NCBI RefSeq assembly: GCF_022637415.1
Contig: NZ_CP093340.1
Location: 1,550,001-1,614,000 of the forward strand
From: Luteimonas sp. S4-F44
Lineage (GTDB): Bacteria > Pseudomonadota > Gammaproteobacteria > Xanthomonadales > Xanthomonadaceae
Direction of reading: 5' to 3'
Length of the DNA: 64,000 nt
Position 1 is the stretch's first letter, and each line of letters opens with the position of its first letter. Under the pieces are notes generated by a model. That model made no database searches. It was not told the DNA's origin and saw only the letters and a list, made by a program, of their open reading frames with translations. A program made the translations under genes and the position numbers. Below, in pieces: positions 51,891 to 59,934 of the stretch.

Positions 51891-52685
51891 ATGAAATGGT
51901 TTGAGACTGCATTGGTCGTTCTGACGCTGCTGACCGGCGTCATCTGGTTGCTCGACAAGCTGGTGCTGGCCAAGCGGCGCGCGCGCCGCAGCGGGCTGAT
52001 CGAGGAGAAGGAGCCGGTCGCGGTCGACTACGCCAAGGCCTTCTTCCCGGTCCTGTTCGTGGTGCTGATCCTGCGCAGTTTCGTCGCCGAGCCGTTCCGC
52101 ATCCCGTCCAGTTCGATGATGCCCACGCTGCTGATCGGCGATTTCATCCTGGTCAATAAGTTCAGCTACGGCATCCGGTTGCCGATCACCAACAAGAAGG
52201 TCATCGACATCGGCGAGCCGGCGCGTGGCGACGTGGTGGTGTTCCGGCCGCCGCAGCACCCCGACCAGGACTGGATCAAGCGCGTGATCGGCCTGCCGGG
52301 CGACACGGTCGAGTTCCGCGACAACCAGGTCTTCGTCAACGGCACCCCGTTCGGCTACCAGCGGCTGGGCACCTACGAAGGCGTGGGGCGCGGTGCGGAG
52401 ATGACCGGCGCCTCGCTCTACGAAGAGACGATGCCCGGTCGCAGCCACGAGATCCTGCACATCGACGAGGCCGCGCCGTTCCATATGGGCGAGGGGCGCT
52501 ACGAGGTCCCGCAGGGCCATTACTTCGTCATGGGCGACAACCGCGACCGCAGCGACGACGGCCGCTTCTGGGGTACGCTGCCGGAGACCCAACTGCGCGG
52601 CAAGGCGTTCCTGATCTGGATGAACGTCGATTCGCAGGCGCCGGGCTGGGTCGACTGGGGCCGGATCGGCAGCAGCATCCGCTGA
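51891..52685 (+). CDS. lepB: Signal peptidase I
   Basis: A 264-residue inner-membrane serine protease that removes Sec and Tat signal peptides. Two transmembrane helices (residues about 5-24 and 50-66) precede the catalytic domain. The nucleophile is Ser75 in PSSSMMPTL and the general base is Lys131 in DWIKRVIGLPGD; GDNRDRSDDGRFWG is box E. AAGGAG lies just upstream of the ATG. It sits between lepA and the DUF4845 gene, typical of the lepA-lepB-rnc-era cluster. Confidence 0.95.
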   Translation: MKWFETALVVLTLLTGVIWLLDKLVLAKRRARRSGLIEEKEPVAVDYAKAFFPVLFVVLILRSFVAEPFRIPSSSMMPTLLIGDFILVNKFSYGIRLPITNKKVIDIGEPARGDVVVFRPPQHPDQDWIKRVIGLPGDTVEFRDNQVFVNGTPFGYQRLGTYEGVGRGAEMTGASLYEETMPGRSHEILHIDEAAPFHMGEGRYEVPQGHYFVMGDNRDRSDDGRFWGTLPETQLRGKAFLIWMNVDSQAPGWVDWGRIGSSIR

Positions 52686-52713
52686 GCCGGCGGGGGCGAC
52701 TGAAGGGGACACC

Positions 52714-53094
52714 ATGAAACGTACGCAACGCGGCATCACCTTGCTGGGCTTCGTCGTCGTGCTGGCACTGATCGGCTTCTTCGCCTATGTCGGCATGAAG
52801 CTGTTTCCGATGTACTCGGAGTACTACAGCGTCCGCTCCGCGCTCAAGGGCCTGGCGGCCGAGCCGGGTATCGCCAGTGCGGACACCGCGCGGATCCGCG
52901 AGCTGTTCTTCCGTCGGCTGCAGATCAGCTACGCGGAGACCGTCAAGCCCCAGGACGTGACGATTACCCGCGTGCCCGAAGGCCTGCGCATGGACGTGAA
53001 CTACGAAGCCCGCAAGCCGCTGATCGGCAATCTCGATGTGGTGGGCCGCTTCCAGGCCACCCAGACATTCGCAGGCGATGGCGGGCGCGGTTGA
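52714..53094 (+). CDS. DUF4845 membrane protein
   Basis: A 126-residue protein with an N-terminal pilin-like hydrophobic helix ([29 protein letters not shown]). The segment RITLLGF resembles a prepilin-type start but the family is not processed as a pilin. The body ([53 protein letters not shown]) matches DUF4845, regularly found between lepB and rnc in gamma- and betaproteobacteria. Function unknown. It overlaps rnc by 17 bases, so the two are translationally linked. Confidence 0.87.
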   Translation: MKRTQRGITLLGFVVVLALIGFFAYVGMKLFPMYSEYYSVRSALKGLAAEPGIASADTARIRELFFRRLQISYAETVKPQDVTITRVPEGLRMDVNYEARKPLIGNLDVVGRFQATQTFAGDGGRG

Positions 53095-53761
53095 CCGCCA
53101 GCAGGGCCGGTTCGCAGGGCATGTGTTCCGCGATCCGGGGTTGCTGGCCCAGGCGCTGACCCACCGCAGCGCCGGTGCGCCCCATAACGAGCGGCTGGAG
53201 TTCCTTGGCGACGCTGTGCTCGGCGCGCTGATCGCCGAGGCGTTGTTCGCGCGTTGCCCCGGCGCCGACGAAGGCACGCTGACGCGGGCGCGGGCCGAAC
53301 TGGTGCGCGAGTCCTCGCTCGCTGCGGTCGCGCGCGAACTTGATCTGGGATCGCGTCTGGTGCTGGGCCCCGGCGAGATGAAATCCGGCGGGCATCGTCG
53401 CGACTCGATCCTGTCCGACGCGCTCGAGGCGGTGATCGCGGCCGTCTATCTCGATGCGGGCCTCGACACCTGCCGCGCGGTGGTGCTGCCGCTGTTCGAG
53501 CGCGCATTGGCGGCGCTGGCCAGCGGGCGGATCGCCAAGGACGCCAAGACCCGGCTGCAAGAATGGCTGCAGGCGCGGCAGCGCGCGCTGCCGGTCTACG
53601 AATTGCTGGCCGAGACCGGCGAGGAGCATGCGCGGACCTTCATCGTGCGCTGTGTGCTGGCCGATGCCCAGATCGCTGCCGAGGGGCAGGGCAGTTCCCG
53701 CCGAGCGGCCGAGCAACAGGCTGCCGAGGGCGTAGTCGCGCTGCTCGAAGCCGGCACCTGA
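53078..53761 (+). CDS. rnc: Ribonuclease III
   Basis: A 227-residue double-strand-specific RNase that processes rRNA and other RNAs. The signature [13 protein letters not shown] carries the metal-binding Glu and Asp; [17 protein letters not shown] is the second acidic cluster. The C-terminal domain ([22 protein letters not shown]...[21 protein letters not shown]) binds dsRNA. The start at 53078 overlaps the DUF4845 gene by 17 bases. era follows after 64 bases. Confidence 0.95.
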   Translation: MAGAVDRQQGRFAGHVFRDPGLLAQALTHRSAGAPHNERLEFLGDAVLGALIAEALFARCPGADEGTLTRARAELVRESSLAAVARELDLGSRLVLGPGEMKSGGHRRDSILSDALEAVIAAVYLDAGLDTCRAVVLPLFERALAALASGRIAKDAKTRLQEWLQARQRALPVYELLAETGEEHARTFIVRCVLADAQIAAEGQGSSRRAAEQQAAEGVVALLEAGT

Positions 53762-53825
53762 GCACGGCGGCGCTCGGGCGACGCTGGCCGCCGGCTGAAG
53801 CGGGTTTTTTCCGTAGAATGCCGGC

Positions 53826-54731
53826 ATGACAGATCCCCACTCCGCGCCCCATCGCGCCGGCTTCGTTGCCGTTATCGGTCGACCCAACGTCGGCAAGTCC
53901 ACCCTGGTCAATGCGCTCGTGGGCGCCAAGGTCAGCATCGTCTCCAACCGGCCCCAGACCACCCGGCACCGTCTGCTGGGCATCGCGACCCTGCCCGAGG
54001 GGCAACTGTTGCTGGTCGATACCCCGGGCATCCATCGCGAGCAGAAGCGCGCGATGAATCGCGTCATGAACCGCGCCGCGCGCGGTGCGCTGGAAGGGGT
54101 GGATGTCGCCTTGCTGGTCGTGGTGGCCGGACGCTGGGATGAGGAGGACACGCTGGCGTTCGATGCGCTGCGCGGCGCCGGCGTGCCGGTGGTGCTGGTG
54201 GTCAACCAGATCGACCGGATGAAGGACAAGACCGCGTTGCTGCCGTACCTGCAGCAGGTGGTCGAGGGGCGCGAGTTCGCCGGTGTGGTGCCGTTGTCGG
54301 CGCTCAAGCGCAACGGCCTGCAGCAACTGGTGGCGACGGTGCTGCCGCTGCTGCCCGAGCAGCCGCCGTTGTACGGCGAGGACGAGATCACCGACAAGAG
54401 CCAGCGCTTTCTCGCCGGCGAGCTGGTGCGCGAGCAGTTGATGCGCCAGCTCGGCGCCGAATTACCCTATGCCACGACCGTGGAGATCGAGAGTTTCACC
54501 GTCGACGGCGCGATGCTGCGCATCGGCGCGGTGATCTGGGTCGAGCGCGACGGCCAGAAGGCGATCGTCATCGGCAAGGGCGGCGCGCGGCTCAAGGACA
54601 TCAGCACCAAGGCGCGGCTGCAGATGGAACGCTTGTTCGACGCCAAGGTGTTCCTCGAGACCTGGGTGCGCGTGCGCCAGGGCTGGTCCGATGACGAGGC
54701 GGCGCTCAAGGCGCTGGGTTACGGCGAATGA
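53826..54731 (+). CDS. era: GTPase Era
   Basis: A 301-residue GTPase that binds 16S rRNA and helps 30S maturation. G1 is GRPNVGKST, the switch region is [10 protein letters not shown]3 is DTPG and G4 is NQID. The C-terminal KH domain has [31 protein letters not shown] hexamer at 53814-53819 ends 7 bases before the ATG, so if it is a -10 box the era message would have almost no leader. The stop overlaps the next gene (ATGA). Confidence 0.96.
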   Translation: MTDPHSAPHRAGFVAVIGRPNVGKSTLVNALVGAKVSIVSNRPQTTRHRLLGIATLPEGQLLLVDTPGIHREQKRAMNRVMNRAARGALEGVDVALLVVVAGRWDEEDTLAFDALRGAGVPVVLVVNQIDRMKDKTALLPYLQQVVEGREFAGVVPLSALKRNGLQQLVATVLPLLPEQPPLYGEDEITDKSQRFLAGELVREQLMRQLGAELPYATTVEIESFTVDGAMLRIGAVIWVERDGQKAIVIGKGGARLKDISTKARLQMERLFDAKVFLETWVRVRQGWSDDEAALKALGYGE

Positions 54732-55180
54732 CCGAGGCCGCGACGGTGCCGGGCCAGAACGAGGCAGCGAGACTGCAGGGCCGTTGTCTGTGCGGCGGTG
54801 TGGTGCTGAGCGTGCCCGCCGGGACGCACGAGGTGCATGCCTGCCACTGCGGGGCCTGTCGCCGTTTCCATGGCAGCCTGGCGATGCTGCTGCCGGTCGG
54901 CAGCGCGTTGCGCATCGAGGCCGGCGAGGCACTGGTGCGCAGGTTCGCGTCCTCCGATTGGGCCGAGCGCGCGTTCTGCGCGACCTGCGGCAGCAGCCTG
55001 TTCTTCACGACCACCGGCGACGGCCACCACTACGTCGCCGCGGGGCTGTTCGATGCGATCCCGGAGGCGCACTTCGCGCTCGAGATCTTCATCGACGCCA
55101 AGCCCGACTGGTACAGCCTGGCGGGCCCGGACGAACGCCTGACCGGCGAAGCGTTCTTCGCCCGTATCGGCGCAGGCTAA
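54728..55180 (+). CDS. GFA/CENP-V family zinc protein
   Basis: A 150-residue member of the glutathione-dependent formaldehyde-activating enzyme family. Zinc ligands are visible as Cys20 and Cys22 (GRCLCGGV), Cys39, Cys41 and Cys44 ([12 protein letters not shown]), and Cys84 and Cys87 ([11 protein letters not shown]). Most members have no proven activity; some handle glutathione adducts. It overlaps era by 4 bases and is followed by recO after 17 bases, so it has been inserted into the normally adjacent era-recO pair and should be co-expressed. Confidence 0.9.
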   Translation: MTEAATVPGQNEAARLQGRCLCGGVVLSVPAGTHEVHACHCGACRRFHGSLAMLLPVGSALRIEAGEALVRRFASSDWAERAFCATCGSSLFFTTTGDGHHYVAAGLFDAIPEAHFALEIFIDAKPDWYSLAGPDERLTGEAFFARIGAG

Positions 55181-55197
55181 AGCGGCGCCGGACCGCC

Positions 55198-55938
55198 GTG
55201 CGCATCGAGAACGAGCCCGCGTTCGTCCTGCATGCGCGGCCGTGGCGGGAGACCAGCCTGCTGGTCGAAGTTTTGAGCCGCGAACATGGGCGCCTGGGCC
55301 TGGTGGCGCGCGGCGTGCAGGGCCCGAAGAAGCACGTGCTGCGCGCGGCGCTGCAACCGCTGCAGCATGTGCGGTTGGAGGCGCAACTGCGCGGTGAACT
55401 GGCACAACTGCGCGGAGCCGAGGCGCTCGACGCGGCGCCGCGTCTGCTCGGCGATGCGATGCTCGCCGGCTTCTATCTCAACGAACTGGTGCTGCGCCTG
55501 GCGCCGCGCCAGGACCCATTGCCCGAGTTGTACGACGCCTACGCGCAGGTGCGTGGGCGCTTGACTTCGCCGGGCCAACTGGCCTGGAGCCTGCGCCGGT
55601 TCGAACGCGCCTTGCTCGATGCGCTCGGCGTGGGCCTGCCGCTCGACACCGATGGCGATGGCCGGCCGATCGACCCGGCGGCGCGCTACCTGCTCGACCC
55701 CGAGCACGGCCCGCGCCGACTGCACCTCGATGGCGGCGCGGCCTCACGCAGCGCGGCGGCGACCGGACGTGCCTTGCTCGCGCTGGCCGCCGATGGCGCG
55801 GCCCCCGATAGCGAGGACCTCGCCAGCCTGCGGCGCGCGTTGCGCGCCGTGCTGGCGCATCACCTGGGCCCGCGGGGCCTCAAATCCTGGGAGCTGGCGT
55901 CCCAGTTCGCGCGACCCGCAACGCCGGCCGACCGCTAG
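55198..55938 (+). CDS. recO: DNA repair protein RecO
   Basis: A 246-residue RecO, which helps RecR load RecA onto SSB-coated single strands. The OB-fold N-terminus reads [40 protein letters not shown], and the helical middle includes [28 protein letters not shown]. No zinc-finger Cys are present, as in other gammaproteobacterial RecO. The start is GTG at 55198, 17 bases after the GFA gene. End of the lepA-recO block. Confidence 0.93.
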   Translation: MRIENEPAFVLHARPWRETSLLVEVLSREHGRLGLVARGVQGPKKHVLRAALQPLQHVRLEAQLRGELAQLRGAEALDAAPRLLGDAMLAGFYLNELVLRLAPRQDPLPELYDAYAQVRGRLTSPGQLAWSLRRFERALLDALGVGLPLDTDGDGRPIDPAARYLLDPEHGPRRLHLDGGAASRSAAATGRALLALAADGAAPDSEDLASLRRALRAVLAHHLGPRGLKSWELASQFARPATPADR

Positions 55939-55950
55939 GCGTCCACGCGC

Positions 55951-56685
55951 TCAGGCGGCCGCCAGCGTCGCGTCGATGGCGGCGAGGAACCGATGCAGCG
56001 CCGGCTCCGAGGCCGGGGCGGCGTGCAGGAGGGCGGCGGCTGCGCACAGGCGGTCGGCGCCGACGAAGCCGCAGCCGGCCCGCAGCTTGTGCAGCAGGCT
56101 GCGCATGGCCGGGGTATCGCCGCGTCGCGCCGCCAGCACGATGCCGTCGCGCGCTTGCGGCAGCTCGCCGAGGAACAGGCCGCGGAGTGCATCGGCGTTG
56201 CCGGCGTTGCCGCCCACGGCGGCCAGCGCGGCCCGGGTGTTCCAGACCGCCGGACGCCCGGCGGCAGAGGGCTCGAGGTCCTCGTCGGCCGGAATCGGGC
56301 GTGGCGGCGGGGGCGGGGCGACGACCGGCGCTGCGACCAGGGTGCGGATCGCAGCGCGCCAGTTGGCGGCCGTCACCGGCTTGCTCAGCGCGAGCAGGAA
56401 ACCGGCCGCGCGCAGGGCGTCGAGCGATTCGCGTTCGCGCTCGGCGGTGTGCGCCAGGGCCGGCGTGTCCAGCCCTTGTGCGCGCAGGCGGGCGAGCAGT
56501 TCGATGCCGCTGCCATCGGGCAGGTTGGCGTCGATCAGCCAGGCGTCGTGGGTGTCGGTCGCGGCCAGCGTGAGGGCATCGGCGACCGTTGCGGCCACGT
56601 CCACCTCGGCCGGCAGTGAGGACGCCGCGGCGAGCAGGAAACTGCGGCTCGTGGGGTCGTCTTCGACCAGCAGCAATCTGGGCAT
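55951..56685 (-). CDS. Response regulator receiver-Hpt two-domain protein
   Basis: A 244-residue protein without a DNA-binding domain. Residues 1-117 form a receiver: acidic Asp9-Asp10, phospho-acceptor Asp52 in LIDANLPDGSG, Thr80 and Lys102 in LSKP. After a Pro-rich linker (PVVAPPPPPRPIP) comes an Hpt domain with the phospho-transfer His199 in SLLHKLRAGCGFVGAD. It can accept a phosphate at Asp and at His and so act as an intermediate in a phosphorelay, but no histidine kinase is near. ATG at 56685 is chosen because GGAG lies 6 bases upstream. Such proteins resemble detached halves of hybrid kinases. Confidence 0.87.
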   Translation of the reverse strand: MPRLLLVEDDPTSRSFLLAAASSLPAEVDVAATVADALTLAATDTHDAWLIDANLPDGSGIELLARLRAQGLDTPALAHTAERERESLDALRAAGFLLALSKPVTAANWRAAIRTLVAAPVVAPPPPPRPIPADEDLEPSAAGRPAVWNTRAALAAVGGNAGNADALRGLFLGELPQARDGIVLAARRGDTPAMRSLLHKLRAGCGFVGADRLCAAAALLHAAPASEPALHRFLAAIDATLAAA

Positions 56686-56719
56686 CGGTCGCTCCATGCG
56701 ATGAAGGTATCCTGCGGCG

Positions 56720-58756
56720 ATGCCTCGCCGCCTGCTGCCGATCCTACCGCTGTTGCTGGCCTGTGTGCCTCTCGCGCAGGCGCGGACGGTGGCGGCCCGG
56801 ATCGCCCATGTCGACACCCCGGTCGCGGCGATGACCCAGGTCCGGCTGGCGCTCGACTGGCCGGCCGATGCGCCCAACGGCCGGCTCCGGCTGCGCGCCG
56901 CGGACGTCGATGCCGGGGCGCTGGGGTGGCGGCTGCGCGATGTCGACTGGCAATGTCCGCTGAAACGGCTCGTGAACGAGGGGCGGGTCCGTTGGCACTG
57001 CGAGGGCCCCATCCGCGACCGCTCCGGAGCTGCGCTGCGGCTGGCGCTCGAGCTCGATGCGCAGGACATCGATGCCCGACTGGCGGGCGAGGGCGGCGCG
57101 CTGACGCTGGCGCGCCGGGCGGTTACGCCCGAGCGCACGACGATCGACCTCGAACGCGTGCCGGCGGCCTGGGCGCAGGCGCTGGTGCACAGCGCGTGGG
57201 AGGCTGCGCAACTGCGCAAGGGACGGCTGGATGGCGCGCTGCGGATCGATGCGCCGGATGCGCAGCCGCTGCGCGTCGCCGGCACCTTGGCCGTGCACGG
57301 ACTTGCGCTGGAGACCCCTGACGGGGCGATCGCGGCCGAAGGCGTCGACGCCGATTTGCGGCTCGACCTACGCCTGCCCGATGCCGGCCCTGCGCTGCGG
57401 CTGGACGGCACACTGCACGGGGGCGAGTGGCTGTTCGGCGCGGCGTATCTGGCCTTGCCGCCCACGCCGATCGGGATCGGCCTCGACCTCCAAGGCAAAG
57501 CCGACGGCGGCTGGGACTTGCCGCGCCTGAGCTGGCGCGATGGCGATACGTTGCAGCTCGACGGCACCGGTGCGCTGTCGGCCGACGGCACGTTGCAGGC
57601 CTTGTCGCTCGATGCGACGAGCCGGGACGCCCATGCGCTGCCGGCGCGCTATTTATCCGGCTGGCTCGGCCCGGCCGGCCTGTCGGGGCTGTCGCTGCAG
57701 GGCGGCTTCGACGCGTCGCTGGCGCTGGCCGGCGGCGTGTTGCGCACGGCGGACCTGCGCCTGCGCGGCCTGGATGTCGGCGATGCGCAGGCGCGGTTCC
57801 GTTTCGATCACATGGACGGCGCGCTGCGCTATTCGGCGACCACGCCTGTACATAGCACCTTCGCCTGGCGGGGCGGGGCGCTGTACGGCATGCCGTTCGA
57901 CGCGGCGGCCTGGAGCCTGGAGAGCGCCGGGGGACGTATGCGGTTGCGCGAGCCGGTCGCGTTGTCGTTCCTGGGCGGCGAGATCGGGTTCGAAGCGCTG
58001 GCACTGCAGTTGCCTGGGCACGCGGAGCGCGACGGCGACGGCCTGCGGATGCGCACTGCATTGCGGCTTGACGGCCTGGACATTGGCCGGCTGGCGCAGG
58101 CGCTGGCTTGGCCAGCGTTCGAAGGCCGCCTGAGCGGCCACATCCCGACGGTGCGCTATGCGGACAACCGGATCGACTTCGACGGCGGGATGGCGATGCA
58201 GCTCTTCGACGGCCGCGTCGACGTGTCGTCGTTGTCGATCGAGCGGCCGTTCGGCGTCGCGCCGACGGTCACCAGCGATCTCGCGTTGCAGGGGCTGGAC
58301 CTGCAGGCGCTGACCGGCGTGTTCGGCTTCGGCAGCATCGAAGGGCGGCTGCACGGGCGGATCGACGGGCTTCGCCTGGTCGACTGGGGCGCCACCGCAT
58401 TCGATGCCGAACTGCATACCGAACGCACGCCCGGGGTGCGCCAGCGCATCAGCCAACGGGCGGTGCAGGACATCTCCAGCGTCGGCGACGCCTCGTTCGT
58501 CACCAGCCTGCAGGGCAAGGCGATCGCGCTGTTCGACGACTTCGGCTATCGCGGCATCGGCATCTCCTGCCGGCTGCGCAACCAGGTCTGTCGCATGGCT
58601 GGCCTGCATTCAGCGGGCAACGCCTTTACTATCGTCGACGGCGCGGGCCTGCCGCGGCTGGACGTCGTCGGGCACAACCGCGACGTCGACTGGCCGACGT
58701 TGGTCGAACGCCTGGCTGCCGCCGCTGGCGGCGATGTGGCCCCGGTCATCGACTGA
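56720..58756 (+). CDS. YdbH-like AsmA-family intermembrane protein
   Basis: A 678-residue, almost entirely beta-stranded protein with an N-terminal hydrophobic signal or anchor (RLLPILPLLLACVPLAQA). The repeated amphipathic strands (LRLDGTLHGGEWLF, LQLDGTGALSADGTLQAL and similar) suggest a long hydrophobic groove as in AsmA-like lipid-transfer proteins. The C-terminal block DFGYRGIGISCRLRNQVCRMAGL...VDGAGLPRLDVVGHNRDVDWPTLVERL fits the YdbH C-terminus as I remember it. The next gene encodes a YdbL-like lipoprotein, which supports this. In E. coli YdbH and YnbE form a bridge for phospholipid movement. It is shorter than E. coli YdbH (879 residues). A TATCCT box at 56708-56713 lies 7 bases from the ATG. 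Confidence 0.72.
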   Translation: MPRRLLPILPLLLACVPLAQARTVAARIAHVDTPVAAMTQVRLALDWPADAPNGRLRLRAADVDAGALGWRLRDVDWQCPLKRLVNEGRVRWHCEGPIRDRSGAALRLALELDAQDIDARLAGEGGALTLARRAVTPERTTIDLERVPAAWAQALVHSAWEAAQLRKGRLDGALRIDAPDAQPLRVAGTLAVHGLALETPDGAIAAEGVDADLRLDLRLPDAGPALRLDGTLHGGEWLFGAAYLALPPTPIGIGLDLQGKADGGWDLPRLSWRDGDTLQLDGTGALSADGTLQALSLDATSRDAHALPARYLSGWLGPAGLSGLSLQGGFDASLALAGGVLRTADLRLRGLDVGDAQARFRFDHMDGALRYSATTPVHSTFAWRGGALYGMPFDAAAWSLESAGGRMRLREPVALSFLGGEIGFEALALQLPGHAERDGDGLRMRTALRLDGLDIGRLAQALAWPAFEGRLSGHIPTVRYADNRIDFDGGMAMQLFDGRVDVSSLSIERPFGVAPTVTSDLALQGLDLQALTGVFGFGSIEGRLHGRIDGLRLVDWGATAFDAELHTERTPGVRQRISQRAVQDISSVGDASFVTSLQGKAIALFDDFGYRGIGISCRLRNQVCRMAGLHSAGNAFTIVDGAGLPRLDVVGHNRDVDWPTLVERLAAAAGGDVAPVID

Positions 58757-58791
58757 GCGCCACGCCCCGTACTGAAACAGGAGATCACCCG

Positions 58792-59391
58792 ATGGCGCGT
58801 TGGATGGGACTGCCGGCCGTGGCCGCGCTCGCACTGACTGCATGCGTGACGATCAACGTCTATTTTCCTGCCGCCGAGGCCAAGGAAGCGGCGCGCGAGT
58901 TCGTGGAGAACGTGATCGGCGACACCCCGGCCGCGCAGCCGCCTGCGCCGTCGACGACGCCCGGCGGCGGCATGGCCCAGCGCGGCACGGGTTTCGATCC
59001 GTGGATGCTGCTGGGCATCGGCACCGCCCAGGCTCAAACCCCGGACGTCACGATCCGCACGCCGGCGATCCAGGCGATCCAGTCGCGCATGGAGCAGCGT
59101 TTCAACGGCACGCTGCGTCCGCATTTCGATTCCGGGGCGCTCGGCTTCGGCGGCAATGGCCTGATCGTGGTCCGCGATGCCTCGCAGTTGCCGATCAAGG
59201 ACCGGGTCGCGGTCAACACCGCGGTCGCCGACGACAACCGCGATCGCCAGGCGGTGTACCGCGAGATCGCGGTCGCCAACGGTCATCCCGAATGGGAGTC
59301 GCAGATCCGCGACGTGTTCGCGCGGCAGTGGATCCAGAGCGCGCGTCCGGGCTGGTGGTATCAGCAGGGTGGGAGCTGGACGCAGAAGTAG
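58792..59391 (+). CDS. YdbL/DUF1318-like lipoprotein
   Basis: A 199-residue probable lipoprotein with lipobox LTAC (Cys18) followed by VTINVYFPAAEAKEAAREFVENVIG, a short strand like that of the E. coli lipoprotein YnbE. After a Pro-rich linker, residues about 85-199 match YdbL/DUF1318: KDRVAVNTAVADDNRDRQAVYREIAVANG...IRDVFARQWIQSARPGWWYQQGGSWTQK. So it may combine in one chain what E. coli splits between YnbE (outer-membrane lipoprotein) and YdbL (periplasmic helper). ACAGGAGA precedes the ATG. It is 35 bases after the YdbH-like gene and almost certainly works with it. Confidence 0.8.
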   Translation: MARWMGLPAVAALALTACVTINVYFPAAEAKEAAREFVENVIGDTPAAQPPAPSTTPGGGMAQRGTGFDPWMLLGIGTAQAQTPDVTIRTPAIQAIQSRMEQRFNGTLRPHFDSGALGFGGNGLIVVRDASQLPIKDRVAVNTAVADDNRDRQAVYREIAVANGHPEWESQIRDVFARQWIQSARPGWWYQQGGSWTQK

Positions 59392-59934
59392 GGGCTTTGT
59401 CGAGTACGGGAATGGGCTTCACTTCGAATGGGTAGCGGCCTGCCGGCCGGAAGTCGCTCTCCCCTCGGTCAGGACATCCTGTCCTGACTCGGGCGCGCGC
59501 CATCCCTGGCGCGCTTGGCGCGGCCACCGACCGCCAGTCCGCTGCTGTGGACGTAAGCAACCCGACTTCGGGTCGACGCAGAAAGCCATCTGGTTGAAGA
59601 AGTCGCGTGCTTCTCGGCCTCAGTGCGTCGTGCTGGTCGGGGATTGCGATAGCAGGCCAGGGATGGCCTGCGGCGGCGAGTCAGCCATGGAGGGCTGACC
59701 GAGCCGGGGAGCAGTCCCCGGCCGGCGCGATGCGCGCTCCGGAGAAGAACGCCTTAATGGAGTGAGCGTGAGCAAGATTCCCTCCGGAACGTGGTGAAGA
59801 ATCAGAAGTAGTGGACTTCGGCACCTGATGGACGATCTGCGTCGGCGTATGTGATACCCGTCGCGCAGGCCCGGTCCGACGGAGTGCCGGCTTCTGCGAC
59901 AATACGCGGCCTTTCCGCCCGCAGCCTTCGCCAC
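59392..59934. repeat. Intergenic region with two inverted copies of a multi-hairpin repeat
   Basis: A 543-base noncoding region. Copy A, on the minus strand (about 59455-59515), and copy B, on the plus strand (about 59651-59722), each have in order a hairpin with CCA-GGGA-TGG at its tip, a linker ending CGAG, a second hairpin beginning TCAG and ending CTGA, the bases CCGAG, and a third GGGGA-type hairpin. Plus-strand hairpins are at 59495-59514 and 59468-59488 (copy A) and 59652-59671, 59681-59698 and 59703-59722 (copy B). Stem 1 differs by paired changes (GCGC versus GCAG with matching partners). A GTAG followed by a small CGGCC/GGCCG stem at 59432-59450 resembles REP elements of Stenotrophomonas. 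No gene is seen. Confidence 0.75.
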
